Below, piece by piece: positions 1-6,292 of a DNA stretch of 30,384 bases. Source of the stretch: a virus. Under the pieces are notes generated by a model. It did no database searches. It saw nothing but the letters and a program-made list of their open reading frames with translations, and was not told the DNA's origin. Position numbers and translations under genes: made by a program. The stretch covers positions 1 through 30,384 of IMG/VR virus record IMGVR_UViG_3300009285_001146; one strand, given 5' to 3'. The first letter of the stretch is position 1. Every line of letters begins with the position of its first letter.

Positions 1-51
1 CAAAGCCTTTATCCTGGGAAGGGAAGGTTTAAGTGAACCGATTAAGTGTAT

Positions 52-76
52 CCGGATAAGAGAGGACCGGATAAGA
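52..76 (+). repeat. Two direct copies of CCGGATAAGA
   Basis: The 10-mer CCGGATAAGA occurs at 52-61 and again at 67-76, a 15-bp period, just upstream of the promoter at 85-113. The spacing puts both copies at a similar angle on the helix, as in iterons or activator sites. No function can be assigned. The rest of 1-128 holds no gene that can be supported. Confidence 0.4.
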
Positions 77-84
77 TCGTACCA

Positions 85-113
85 TTGACAAACTGTACAG
101 GTAAGAGTAGAAT
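85..113 (+). promoter_or_regulatory. Sigma70-type promoter facing right at the left edge
   Basis: TTGACA at 85-90, a 17-bp spacer and TAGAAT at 108-113 form a near-consensus promoter. A short hairpin (ACGC/GCGT, 114-128) and an AAGGAGG stretch (135-141) follow, but no plus-strand ORF begins after it. The AAGGAGG is also the reverse complement of the last codons of the minus-strand gene ending at 129, so the apparent ribosome site may be accidental. Transcription from here would run antisense into the early operon. Confidence 0.45.
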
Positions 114-128
114 ACGCATTATACGCGT

Positions 129-530
129 CTAGAAAAGGAGGATATACGCATACACCAGAGTCTTTTTTAAGATCAATAGATCATTTGTCTTATCAATACC
201 TTGAGTTTTAACCAGTTTTTTTGAGTAATTAAGAGCTTCAAGATAAGACATATCTGAATTATTGACAGGACGTGAAATCCATTCCGCTATCTGTTCTGCA
301 ACTGCGAGCTCTTTAGAATTAAGGTCTACTTTTTCGACCTGTTCAATTGGTGCAATCCATGAGTAATTTGTCGATAAAACCTTATCTTTAAATTTGACAA
401 TCTTCTTGCCATCTTCTGTTGCGGCAACTAACGCTTGTGCTTGTGCGGCGGTTAAGTAAAACCTCTGATTGTATCCGTATGCAACTACATGTTCAGACGT
501 TTGTAGCGTCATAGACTTTTGATTTTCCAT
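129..530 (-). CDS. Hypothetical protein, last gene of the leftward early operon
   Basis: An unrecognised soluble protein of about 133 residues starting MENQKSM. An in-frame ATG at 557 would give nine more residues but overlap the upstream gene by 65 nt, so 530 is preferred; neither start has a clear ribosome site. The N-terminal half contains YGYNQRFYLTAAQAQALVAA followed by DGKKIVKFKDKVLS, a pattern of short beta strands. The C-terminal half is helical. It is the distal gene of the leftward operon, downstream of the replication protein. It may be a small accessory replication or host-takeover factor, but nothing in the sequence proves that. Confidence 0.6.
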   Translation of the reverse strand: MENQKSMTLQTSEHVVAYGYNQRFYLTAAQAQALVAATEDGKKIVKFKDKVLSTNYSWIAPIEQVEKVDLNSKELAVAEQIAEWISRPVNNSDMSYLEALNYSKKLVKTQGIDKTNDLLILKKTLVYAYILLF

Positions 531-1455
531 GATGTTCTTGTTTAATTTGTAATGCATCTTTTTTTACCCAGTTAGATAGAGCGGCCTTGTAATTTTTGTA
601 AGTTTTTCCTTTAGCTTCCATCCAGTTTTTCATATCATCGAGTTTGCTTAAAACAAAACTTATAGGTACTTGGTACTTGTCTGCAATTTCTTGTAGGTCA
701 ATTTCTTTGATATTTTTTAGGGAAGTGTGCATACTCTCTCTTAACTTATCTTTACTTAACTTAACTTTACTTAACTTAACTTCATGTTCCAAATTGTTTC
801 CATTTTGTTTCCATTTTGTTTCCATTGTTGGAATGGGTAGTAATTCCATACCTGCTTCTTCCGGAGTTCTTTGTCCTTTTTTTGAATTACATTTTTGACA
901 GGCTAGGACTAAATTGTCATCATTTGTCTCGCCGCCTAATTTTTTTGGGATGATGTGTTCTAATACAAAATGAGCTGTTTTATTTGGAAATTCAATACCG
1001 CAATATCTACATCCTTTATCTCTTTTGGTGATTCTAATACGGACTGGCAAATTTGCAGTTACATCCTCACTATCGGTTACACCATCTAAAACATCATTTA
1101 TACTTACGTTACATTTCGGGCATTCTGGAAGCATTGAAGGAGAAATTCTATCTGTTTTTTGCTTTTGAAATTCATCCCAATTATTTAAATGGCAATAAAT
1201 ATTATTATCAACTGTATAAATATGAACGTGTTTCATTATGTTGGTTATTTCTTGTAAATGTTTTTTGATCTCATTAAGAGCAATGTCGTCATACATGAAA
1301 ACAGTTGACCGTAAGTAGCTATCATTGGCTCTAATCCTTCCTTCATCATCGGCATTAGAAAATAAACCAATGAACAAAACTTTTGCTCGAGGACTTAACT
1401 TCCCAAAATTTTCATCCTCCCAAATTGTCGGATCTATCATTCTTTTGCGTGCCAT
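493..1455 (-). CDS. Phage replisome-organiser-like replication protein with embedded HNH domain
   Basis: The N-terminus (about residues 1-100, beginning MARKRMIDPTIWEDENFG, with LSPRAKVLFIGLFSNADDEG) matches the winged-helix start of phage replication-initiation proteins. The middle (about 145-200) is an HNH module: CRYC, then LEHIIPKKLGG, NLVLACQKCN and a trailing lysine. A second CPKC pair lies near residue 112. The C-terminus (about 245-320) resembles a DnaD/DnaB_2-type helical domain ending in a YKNYKAALSNWV-like motif. A TTG 18 nt upstream (1473) is better spaced from GAGGG and may be the real start. The role is probably origin recognition and helicase loading. The HNH may be a zinc-binding structural insert or an active nuclease. 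A VKLSK repeat separates the HNH from the C-terminal domain. Confidence 0.8.
   Translation of the reverse strand: MARKRMIDPTIWEDENFGKLSPRAKVLFIGLFSNADDEGRIRANDSYLRSTVFMYDDIALNEIKKHLQEITNIMKHVHIYTVDNNIYCHLNNWDEFQKQKTDRISPSMLPECPKCNVSINDVLDGVTDSEDVTANLPVRIRITKRDKGCRYCGIEFPNKTAHFVLEHIIPKKLGGETNDDNLVLACQKCNSKKGQRTPEEAGMELLPIPTMETKWKQNGNNLEHEVKLSKVKLSKDKLRESMHTSLKNIKEIDLQEIADKYQVPISFVLSKLDDMKNWMEAKGKTYKNYKAALSNWVKKDALQIKQEHHGKSKVYDATNV
740..782 (-). repeat. 15-nt tandem repeat inside the replication gene, candidate origin
   Basis: Two perfect copies of CTTTACTTAACTTAA (plus strand, 750-764 and 765-779) are flanked by partial copies (740-749 and 780-782). They encode VKLSK-VKLSK-DKLR. Phage origins often lie as iterons inside the initiator gene (lambda O is the classic case), and this AT-rich in-gene array fits that pattern. 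Slippage in a lysine-rich linker is the alternative. Confidence 0.45.
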
Positions 1456-1499
1456 AATAAAAATAACTGTCAAGATAATCGCCCTCGTGTCTACCCTTA

Positions 1500-1514
1500 T
1501 TTACTTTATGTAAA
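1500..1514. promoter_or_regulatory. Palindrome TTTACTTTATGTAAA, possible operator
   Basis: Perfect 5-bp arms TTTAC/GTAAA surround a 5-bp centre. The site lies upstream of the replication gene and downstream of the ERF gene in the leftward operon. Its size and symmetry suit a dimeric repressor, but no second copy was noticed. Confidence 0.35.
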
Positions 1515-1530
1515 CACAAAGGCGGATATC

Positions 1531-1558
1531 TGCCGTCAACCGCTTAAAATTGACGGCA
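1531..1558. promoter_or_regulatory. Nine-bp inverted repeat between ERF and replication genes
   Basis: TGCCGTCAA (1531-1539) and TTGACGGCA (1550-1558) are exact reverse complements around a 10-nt loop. Neither strand has a following T-run, so it is not a typical intrinsic terminator. It may be an mRNA processing or stabilising hairpin that sets ERF and replication-protein levels apart, or an operator. Confidence 0.45.
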
Positions 1559-1578
1559 TGCTTTCAGGAAACTAATTG

Positions 1579-2214
1579 TTAAACTGCTACTCTTGATCCC
1601 TTCATTGATAGAAACCAGCCCGTGCCTTGACACTTATACCATTCACCGTTCTCGTCATATTCTTTTTGTAGGTTGAGTTTTGCGCGGTGATCCCATACGC
1701 CCTCAGCTCTCATTTTTAGCGGCTTATTGTGCATATCACAGTAATGCCTTTCCTCGTCAGGCTTTCCCCACTCCTCAGTTGGGTCTGGTGGTGTTTCTTC
1801 TTTTGGCTTTTCTTTTGTGTTATCCACCGTGTCTGCGTCTTTTGTATCATCTATTGCAAATAAGCCATTAAGCGCGTATTTACGGGCATAGGATGATGTT
1901 GAGCCTGTGATCTGTGCGCTGTCCATTCCTTTCTTTTCAAGAGCCTCACGTGCGTATGCCGTACACACAATCGTTTCTTTTCCGTTACTTAAAACAGTGG
2001 CTGACTTGACGTAATAACGCTCTCCAATGTTTACAACTTCATCACTTATTACAAGAGTGCAACCGTTAAGTAGTGGCTTAACAGCTTCTAAAATATCCTC
2101 ACATGATCGGTAGTAATAATTTCCAAATGAGTTTTTTTGGTTTTTAGCTACCTTCAATGATTGTTGAATTGTTGCTAATTGTTCTTGTAATGTTTTTATT
2201 TTTTGTTCTGTCAT
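1579..2214 (-). CDS. erf: ERF-family single-strand annealing protein
   Basis: This 211-residue protein has the ERF-superfamily pattern: an N-terminal helix (IKTLQEQLATIQQSLKV), the NSFGNYYYRSCEDILEAVKP segment, a beta region (VISDEVV, RYYVKSATVLS) and the signature QITGSTSSYARKYALNGLFA with downstream DDTKDAD. ERF proteins form rings on ssDNA and anneal complementary strands during phage recombination and genome circularisation. After about residue 125 comes an acidic, proline-rich linker and a C-terminal segment with YCDMHNKPLKM and GEWYKCQGTGWFLS, whose cysteines and histidines suggest a small zinc-binding tail. It overlaps the upstream small gene by 4 nt (ATGA), implying translational coupling. 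No partner exonuclease is visible here. Confidence 0.85.
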   Translation of the reverse strand: MTEQKIKTLQEQLATIQQSLKVAKNQKNSFGNYYYRSCEDILEAVKPLLNGCTLVISDEVVNIGERYYVKSATVLSNGKETIVCTAYAREALEKKGMDSAQITGSTSSYARKYALNGLFAIDDTKDADTVDNTKEKPKEETPPDPTEEWGKPDEERHYCDMHNKPLKMRAEGVWDHRAKLNLQKEYDENGEWYKCQGTGWFLSMKGSRVAV

Positions 2215-2426
2215 GATTTGTTTTTAAAAATTCTAACTACTTGACCGACACTACTCTCCCTAAATTTGTTATCAAGCTGGTTCATCTCTTCAAGTGCGTC
2301 CAGGATATCATCATGGAGTTTTCGTCTTTCCTCGATAATTTCTTCTTTTACTATTTGACGTAAAAGCAAAATCACTTTGTCAAAAGGATCCTCAGTTATG
2401 AATGTGCCTTTTATTTTTGTGCTCAT
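2211..2426 (-). CDS. Small helical hypothetical protein
   Basis: A 71-residue protein not recognised as a known family. After a short start (MSTKIKGTFITEDPF) it is dominated by a charged amphipathic helix with heptad-like hydrophobics (VILLLRQIVKEEIIEERRKL, then DDILDALEEMNQLD), so a coiled coil is likely. An AAAGGAGG ribosome site lies just upstream of the start on the minus strand. It couples into the ERF gene through a 4-nt ATGA overlap, suggesting a recombination or ssDNA-handling accessory. Confidence 0.65.
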   Translation of the reverse strand: MSTKIKGTFITEDPFDKVILLLRQIVKEEIIEERRKLHDDILDALEEMNQLDNKFRESSVGQVVRIFKNKS

Positions 2427-2436
2427 ATACCTCCTT

Positions 2437-3063
2437 TCAATTCATCCCTGCAAAGTTATAACTAAGATATGGGCATACCTGTACGATCTGACCCATGTTA
2501 TATAAGCAGAGCTTTTGATTATAGGTAAGGTCAGAATGTTCCTCGTACCAGCGTTCCATACGGGCTACACTTTCTTCAAACGTGTCAAAGCACCATGAGC
2601 CTTGTGGAAAAAATCCAAACTCATTACTCTCACCTTTTGCAGCACATTGACCTGCAAGTCCCGAAGGATTAGTACCACGTCCACTTTCCCTTTCCCACAC
2701 GTGATCTATAAATTTTGCATATTTACTTGATGCGACTATCTCTTTTTTGGTTTTAGTCATACTCTGTACTTTCTTTTCTTCCTGGATCGGTGATATATAG
2801 CTCTCTTTTGGTTTATTGTATTTTCTATCCTCAACAATGACCGGCCAGTAGACAGTAAAATCAATTCTTGGTACCTGAAACCTTACACGGTATTTATCGT
2901 AAAACTTTGAGATGCTGTAAAAGGCTAGTCCAAGAATACCTAAGGCAAGGACAACTCCTAAGAATATTGAGAATGTTTTTACCTGTTTTTTAAATTTAGG
3001 TACTTTCTTTTCAAATTTTTCTATCTGTCTTAATACTTTTTTTTGTTTTGCTGGAGTAGTCAT
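2437..3063 (-). CDS. Membrane-anchored lysozyme-like (transglycosylase-type) protein
   Basis: Residues 1-30 are strongly basic. Residues about 31-52 (FSIFLGVVLALGILGLAFYS) form one membrane segment, predicting a cytoplasmic N-terminus and an exported C-terminal domain. After a linker, residues 114-200 carry KFIDHVWERESGRG, then NEFGF, FEESVARMERWYEEH and KLCLYNMG, the pattern of lysozyme-fold soluble transglycosylases with a glutamate (E124 or E126) where the catalytic acid sits. Four cysteines (about 140, 158, 186, 197) could form disulfides outside the cell. Its place in the early operon is odd for a late lysis gene. Peptidoglycan opening during entry, superinfection exclusion or a signal-arrest endolysin are all possible. 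The fold call is moderate; the role is uncertain. Confidence 0.55.
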   Translation of the reverse strand: MTTPAKQKKVLRQIEKFEKKVPKFKKQVKTFSIFLGVVLALGILGLAFYSISKFYDKYRVRFQVPRIDFTVYWPVIVEDRKYNKPKESYISPIQEEKKVQSMTKTKKEIVASSKYAKFIDHVWERESGRGTNPSGLAGQCAAKGESNEFGFFPQGSWCFDTFEESVARMERWYEEHSDLTYNQKLCLYNMGQIVQVCPYLSYNFAGMN

Positions 3064-3290
3064 GGTTTTTTGTCTCCTTTCTTGTAGTTGTTGTTGAGCA
3101 TGTTATATAGACCAGTTCGTGTGAGTTGACCTTCAAGCTGGGGAATGCGAGTAGAGTTTATAATCTCAAGAAGTTTTGGCATCTTGAAATATTTAGAAAG
3201 GATCTTTATATATTTAGTATCGATGTAGGTTCGATAAGGGTAGAGAGACTCTTTTTGTACTTCAAGAAACTCTGTGTTATAATCTGACAT
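3060..3290 (-). CDS. Small hypothetical protein, first gene of the leftward operon
   Basis: A 76-residue protein, first in the leftward operon and overlapping the next gene by 4 nt. It contains YPYRTYIDTKYIKILSKYFK followed by MPKLLEIINSTRIPQLEGQL and a helical end (TRTGLYNMLNNNY). The IPQLEGQLTRTGLYNML stretch may be a small helix-turn-helix, which would suit a promoter-proximal regulator, but I do not recognise the family. A structured leader of about 110 nt precedes it. Confidence 0.6.
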   Translation of the reverse strand: MSDYNTEFLEVQKESLYPYRTYIDTKYIKILSKYFKMPKLLEIINSTRIPQLEGQLTRTGLYNMLNNNYKKGDKKP

Positions 3291-3330
3291 GATTAGGTTT
3301 TATACCTTCATGTTTATCTAAAGTAGTTTG

Positions 3331-3353
3331 TTGCAGGCCCCATCGCCTGCCAA
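3331..3353 (-). promoter_or_regulatory. Hairpin in the leader of the leftward operon
   Basis: GCAGGC (3333-3338) and GCCTGC (3345-3350) pair around a 6-nt loop, extended by TTG/CAA with one bulge. Outside it, GTAGT and ACTAC (minus-strand sense) can close a longer stem, making a branched leader between the promoter and the first ATG. No T-run follows, so stabilisation or translational control is more likely than termination. Confidence 0.45.
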
Positions 3354-3406
3354 CGTAATACTACAGAAGATTCTTCACGAAGGTTAATTTTTAATGTGTT
3401 AATGTC

Positions 3407-3436
3407 AGTATAAATGACTTTGATTATATTTGTCAA
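3407..3436 (-). promoter_or_regulatory. Leftward early promoter
   Basis: On the minus strand, TTGACA (3436-3431) is followed after 18 bp by TATACT (3412-3407). It lies upstream of six minus-strand genes and about 110 nt from the first start codon, so it is the obvious early promoter. Confidence 0.65.
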
Positions 3437-3484
3437 GTACCAAATTAAAGAAAATAACTGTTCTTACACTATTCTTACATAACA

Positions 3485-3514
3485 GATATGTACTATAACA
3501 TAGTAGTATATATC
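3485..3514. promoter_or_regulatory. Dyad in the divergent intergenic region, possible operator
   Basis: TACTAT-aac-ATAGTA (3491-3505) is a perfect inverted repeat, with imperfect outer arms (GATAT and TATATATC). It sits in the 260-bp gap 3291-3550 between the leftward early operon and the rightward integrase, where a lysogeny repressor or the integrase would be expected to bind. A TATAAT at 3534-3539 may be the integrase -10. Two TTCTTACA words lie at about 3459-3477. No repressor gene is recognisable in the window. Confidence 0.45.
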
Positions 3515-3550
3515 TAACTCAAATTATATAAATTATAATAGCCTATAGAA

Positions 3551-4516
3551 ATGATAACTTGGGATTTGTTCATTACTTATCTTAGAGATGTCAAAAATTT
3601 GAATGTTAGTAGGAAAAATAGAAACACTTATCATTCACGTTTTCTAAACGCATATAACTTTTTTTTAAAAAAACCATTTAACCGCTATACATGTGACGAG
3701 TATTTAGCATTATTCCACGATAAGGCAAATGCAACACGAAATAATGCACTTAAGATATTAAAGAATATCTGTTCCGGTATGCGTTACTACAAGATGGAAG
3801 AAGATGCGGTACTAAAAAATATTGAGAGCATACAGTATCTTAAAAAGGTAAGGCTACGGCAGATTGATGTACTAACATCTTCGGAGATTTGGAAACTGGC
3901 AGAAGTTAGGATGCCGTATAAGATGTCATTCGTTAAAACTAATTTAAGATGGCGGGCTGTGATCTATACACTTGCTCTTGGACTTAGGGTATCAGAACTA
4001 ACAGACGCAAAATGGTTTGACTTAAAGGCGGATCATTTAATAATTCACGAGGGCAAGACTCCTAATGCGCAAAGACGTATTTATATACCGCCTAAGTTAC
4101 ATAAGGATATAATGAAGCTTGATCACTATTCACATGGGTTTATCTTCGGGTCACATCGTGGACAGCTTAATCGTGATTATATTTCAAGAGATTTAAAGAA
4201 AAGAGCTGTAGCGGTTGGAATTAAGAAACTTATTTATCCGCATGTACTTCGTCATTCATTTATCACAAATTCAATCATTGCAGGCGTGCCTCTTGCATTC
4301 ATAGCGGCACACGTTGGACATAAGAGCTATGATGTGACTGCCGAGTATGTTCACCTTACTCTAAGCCAGACAAAACAGGCGGTAGAAGCTAATCCTTTAT
4401 ATAGATCAGGTGCGTATACTCACATCAAAGAAGTATTGAAAGATACAATTGATCGGGTGTATGATAAAGATAAATTAAAGGCCATACAAACATTACTTTT
4501 ACAAGATGGACAATAA
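3551..4516 (+). CDS. int: Tyrosine recombinase / phage integrase
   Basis: A 321-residue tyrosine integrase. Residues 1-90 form the helical core-binding domain. The catalytic domain shows R146 in ALGLRVSEL, a likely K169 in HEGKT, H231 and R234 in HVLRHSF, H257 in VGHKS and nucleophile Y266 in TAEYVHLT, so the full R-K-H-R-H-Y set is present. It lacks an obvious N-terminal arm-binding domain, which resembles XerC/D-like or simple phage integrases. It would recombine attP with a host attB to establish lysogeny. No excisionase and no convincing attP core could be identified. It is transcribed divergently from the early operon. Confidence 0.92.
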   Translation: MITWDLFITYLRDVKNLNVSRKNRNTYHSRFLNAYNFFLKKPFNRYTCDEYLALFHDKANATRNNALKILKNICSGMRYYKMEEDAVLKNIESIQYLKKVRLRQIDVLTSSEIWKLAEVRMPYKMSFVKTNLRWRAVIYTLALGLRVSELTDAKWFDLKADHLIIHEGKTPNAQRRIYIPPKLHKDIMKLDHYSHGFIFGSHRGQLNRDYISRDLKKRAVAVGIKKLIYPHVLRHSFITNSIIAGVPLAFIAAHVGHKSYDVTAEYVHLTLSQTKQAVEANPLYRSGAYTHIKEVLKDTIDRVYDKDKLKAIQTLLLQDGQ

Positions 4517-4646
4517 TATTTTATACATCATACTAATACTGCTACTAAGCTCCAATGCTTATATCTTATTTAAGCTTCGTAGGTGTCGAAAAGAGTTAAT
4601 CCGACTTCGTAAAGACTTCATGGGTTGGCAAAAGAAACATGATTAG
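4506..4646 (+). CDS. Micro-protein with one membrane segment
   Basis: This 46-residue ORF starts inside the integrase stop region, overlapping by 11 nt. It encodes a hydrophobic helix (NILYIILILLLSSNAYILF) followed by a basic amphipathic tail (KLRRCRKELIRLRKDFMGW). The layout is that of small phage membrane proteins such as Rz-like spanin parts, holin regulators or exclusion proteins. Charge placement predicts the C-terminus inside the cell. No family is recognised. Composition and the tight overlap support it as real. Confidence 0.5.
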   Translation: MDNNILYIILILLLSSNAYILFKLRRCRKELIRLRKDFMGWQKKHD

Positions 4647-4654
4647 TGTATAAT
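4625..4654 (+). promoter_or_regulatory. Promoter for the heptose cassette
   Basis: TTGGCA (4625-4630), an 18-bp spacer and a perfect TATAAT (4649-4654) preceded by TG (extended -10). It overlaps the end of the micro-protein gene and lies just upstream of the rightward genes from 4689. Having its own promoter suggests that the sugar cassette can be expressed apart from the late genes, perhaps in the lysogen. Confidence 0.65.
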
Positions 4655-4688
4655 CTTTTACTGCAAGGAAACTACAACTTATGGATAC

Positions 4689-4871
4689 ATGAAACCTATC
4701 ATTTTAAAGGCTGTTCTATCCAAAAAGACTACGGATGAGGTAAAGTCTGTTCTTCTGACGCCAACACTAGCGCGCCTTGTATTTGATGTTTATCTTGATA
4801 CACCAATGCAATTTACTGAGATTATTGAGGGGTGTTTTGAACGTGAATTTAGGATCGAAATCAAGGAATAA
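4689..4871 (+). CDS. Small hypothetical protein
   Basis: A 60-residue acidic-basic protein (MKPIILKAVLSKKTTDEVKS, then PTLARLVFDVYLDTPMQF). It is not recognised. It is the first ORF after the promoter at 4625-4654 and precedes the heptose genes with a hairpin between. No membrane segment or metal-binding cysteines are visible. Confidence 0.5.
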   Translation: MKPIILKAVLSKKTTDEVKSVLLTPTLARLVFDVYLDTPMQFTEIIEGCFEREFRIEIKE

Positions 4872-4878
4872 TGACCAG

Positions 4879-4913
4879 AAACTCTAGCAGCCAGTCATTA
4901 TCTGCTAGGGTTT
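4879..4913 (+). promoter_or_regulatory. Hairpin directly abutting the gmhA-like start codon
   Basis: AAACTCTAGCAG (4879-4890) pairs with CTGCTAGGGTTT (4902-4913) over 12 positions with one G-U pair and an 11-nt loop. The next base is the A of the ATG at 4914. No Shine-Dalgarno sequence remains exposed. It may act as a translational gate, or as a terminator with a minimal T-run. Confidence 0.6.
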
Positions 4914-5375
4914 ATGAAGATTCCTACAAGCTATATTGATGATATTTCAAATATCATTATTGATGTAATAAGGAAGGGCAATAAGATAATGGTTTGTGGT
5001 AATGGGGGATCTTCTTCGCAAAGTTCTCATTTCGTTGCCGAAATGATCGGAAAGTTTAAATATATAAGGCGGGCATTACCTTTCTTGGCGTTGACGACAG
5101 ATACTTCAATTTTAACTTCTATCGGAAATGATATAGGGTTTGAGTATGTATTTTCCCGTCAGGTTGAAGGACTTGGTGCTCGCGGTGATCTGCTTATTGT
5201 TTTGTCAACTTCAGGTCAATCTAAAAATTGTCTAGAGGCAATAAAATCTGCACAAAAAAAAGGGATATTTTATGAAGAGCTAATACGAATCGGAAAAGAT
5301 ACTTCAGAGATTCAGGAAAATCATCTTAAGATGATCCATTTAATTTGTGCTCGCGTTGAGGAGGTTTTTATATGA
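4914..5375 (+). CDS. gmhA: Sedoheptulose-7-phosphate isomerase, GmhA-like (SIS domain)
   Basis: The SIS fold is clear: GNKIMVCGNGGSSSQSSHF, VAEMIGKF, the LTTDTSILTSIGNDIGFEYV motif typical of GmhA, LLIVLSTSGQSKN, and a C-terminal helix with IQENHLKMIHLICARVEE. GmhA turns sedoheptulose 7-phosphate into D-glycero-D-manno-heptose 7-phosphate, the first step of nucleotide-heptose synthesis. At 153 residues it is short for the family (about 190). The N-terminal helix is reduced. The strand region between the EAIKSAQKKG helix and the C-terminal helix is cut from about 26 to about 11 residues. It overlaps the kinase gene by 4 nt. Activity is likely but not certain, because of the shortening. Confidence 0.85.
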   Translation: MKIPTSYIDDISNIIIDVIRKGNKIMVCGNGGSSSQSSHFVAEMIGKFKYIRRALPFLALTTDTSILTSIGNDIGFEYVFSRQVEGLGARGDLLIVLSTSGQSKNCLEAIKSAQKKGIFYEELIRIGKDTSEIQENHLKMIHLICARVEEVFI

Positions 5376-6292
5376 TCTATAAAGCAGAAAGTCCGGTTAG
5401 GATTTCTTTATTTGGCGGATCGACTGATTTTCTATCTTATTCAAATAAATTTGGAGGATTAGTTGTTAATACATCAATTGATTATTACCAGAAGATTAGG
5501 TTATTCACAGGTAATGATAGGACAGCTTTGGAAAATACAAATATGTGGCTACTTGATGATGATAATGAGGAGTTATTTAAAAAGCTATATGAAGTTTATA
5601 ACATAAGGGCAAGCGATGTTAAACTTGAGCATGAATGTGAGGTAAATATAAGATCGGGTTTAGGTTCTTCGGCTGCTTTAATTGTAGCATTTATTAAAGC
5701 TTTATCAAAGCTAAGACATGACCCTGAGAGAAATTCTTTCGATATAGCAAAAGAAGCTTGGAAATTTGAAGTCAACGAGATGGGAATACTTGGCGGTATT
5801 CAGGATCAGCTTGCATCTGCATGGGAGGGTATGAATATATTTGAGATGTCAAAGCGTGGAATTTACAGGATACCAGTAACTAACGGAGTAAGACAGAAAA
5901 TATTAAATTCAATTATTTTAATTTATACGGGGATAAGTAAAAAAAGCTCAACGACACAAAACCATTTCCGTCATCTTGAATCTTCTGAGATTGAGTACCT
6001 GCATAAAATTAAAAAAATAGCTGAAACTGCGGTTAACATTATAGAGTATGGTGACATTGAAAAGCTTGGGTATTTACTTCATGAATCATGGGAATTAAAG
6101 AGTAAATTTAACAAAGTCAGTAATAGTAAAATTGACCGTATATACGCGAGAGTTAAGAAGCTTGGAGTATATGGCGGTAAGCTTTGCGGTTCGGGTGGCG
6201 GGGGGTATATGTTTTTTATGGTGCCGCCTCATAAAAAAGCAGATATTATAGAAAAAATTGAGAATAAATATCAAGTTTTAGAAAATTTATGA
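5372..6292 (+). CDS. hddA: GHMP-family sugar kinase, D-glycero-D-manno-heptose 7-phosphate kinase-like (HddA)
   Basis: All three GHMP motifs are present: PVRISLFGGSTDF near residue 8, the ATP loop NIRSGLGSSAALIV near residue 90, and KLCGSGGGGYMFFM near residue 270. The opening FGGSTDFLSYSNKFGG and the segment MGILGGIQDQLASAWEG match heptose kinases of the HddA type better than galactokinase or mevalonate kinase. HddA phosphorylates heptose 7-phosphate at C1 to the 1,7-bisphosphate. Length (306 residues) is close to the family norm. It sits between isomerase and nucleotidyltransferase with ATGA overlaps on both sides, which supports a coordinated pathway. Confidence 0.85.
   Translation: MIYKAESPVRISLFGGSTDFLSYSNKFGGLVVNTSIDYYQKIRLFTGNDRTALENTNMWLLDDDNEELFKKLYEVYNIRASDVKLEHECEVNIRSGLGSSAALIVAFIKALSKLRHDPERNSFDIAKEAWKFEVNEMGILGGIQDQLASAWEGMNIFEMSKRGIYRIPVTNGVRQKILNSIILIYTGISKKSSTTQNHFRHLESSEIEYLHKIKKIAETAVNIIEYGDIEKLGYLLHESWELKSKFNKVSNSKIDRIYARVKKLGVYGGKLCGSGGGGYMFFMVPPHKKADIIEKIENKYQVLENL

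Noticed and set aside
2-88. A 28-codon open frame at the left edge ending TGA at 86-88
   Set aside because: No recognisable family and too short to separate from chance; it may be the tail of a gene outside the window.
135-150. Plus-strand AAGGAGGATATACG that looks like an expression-vector ribosome site next to TCTAGA
   Set aside because: It is the reverse complement of the final codons (I-L-L-F-stop) of the minus-strand gene, and no plus-strand start codon follows at a suitable distance.
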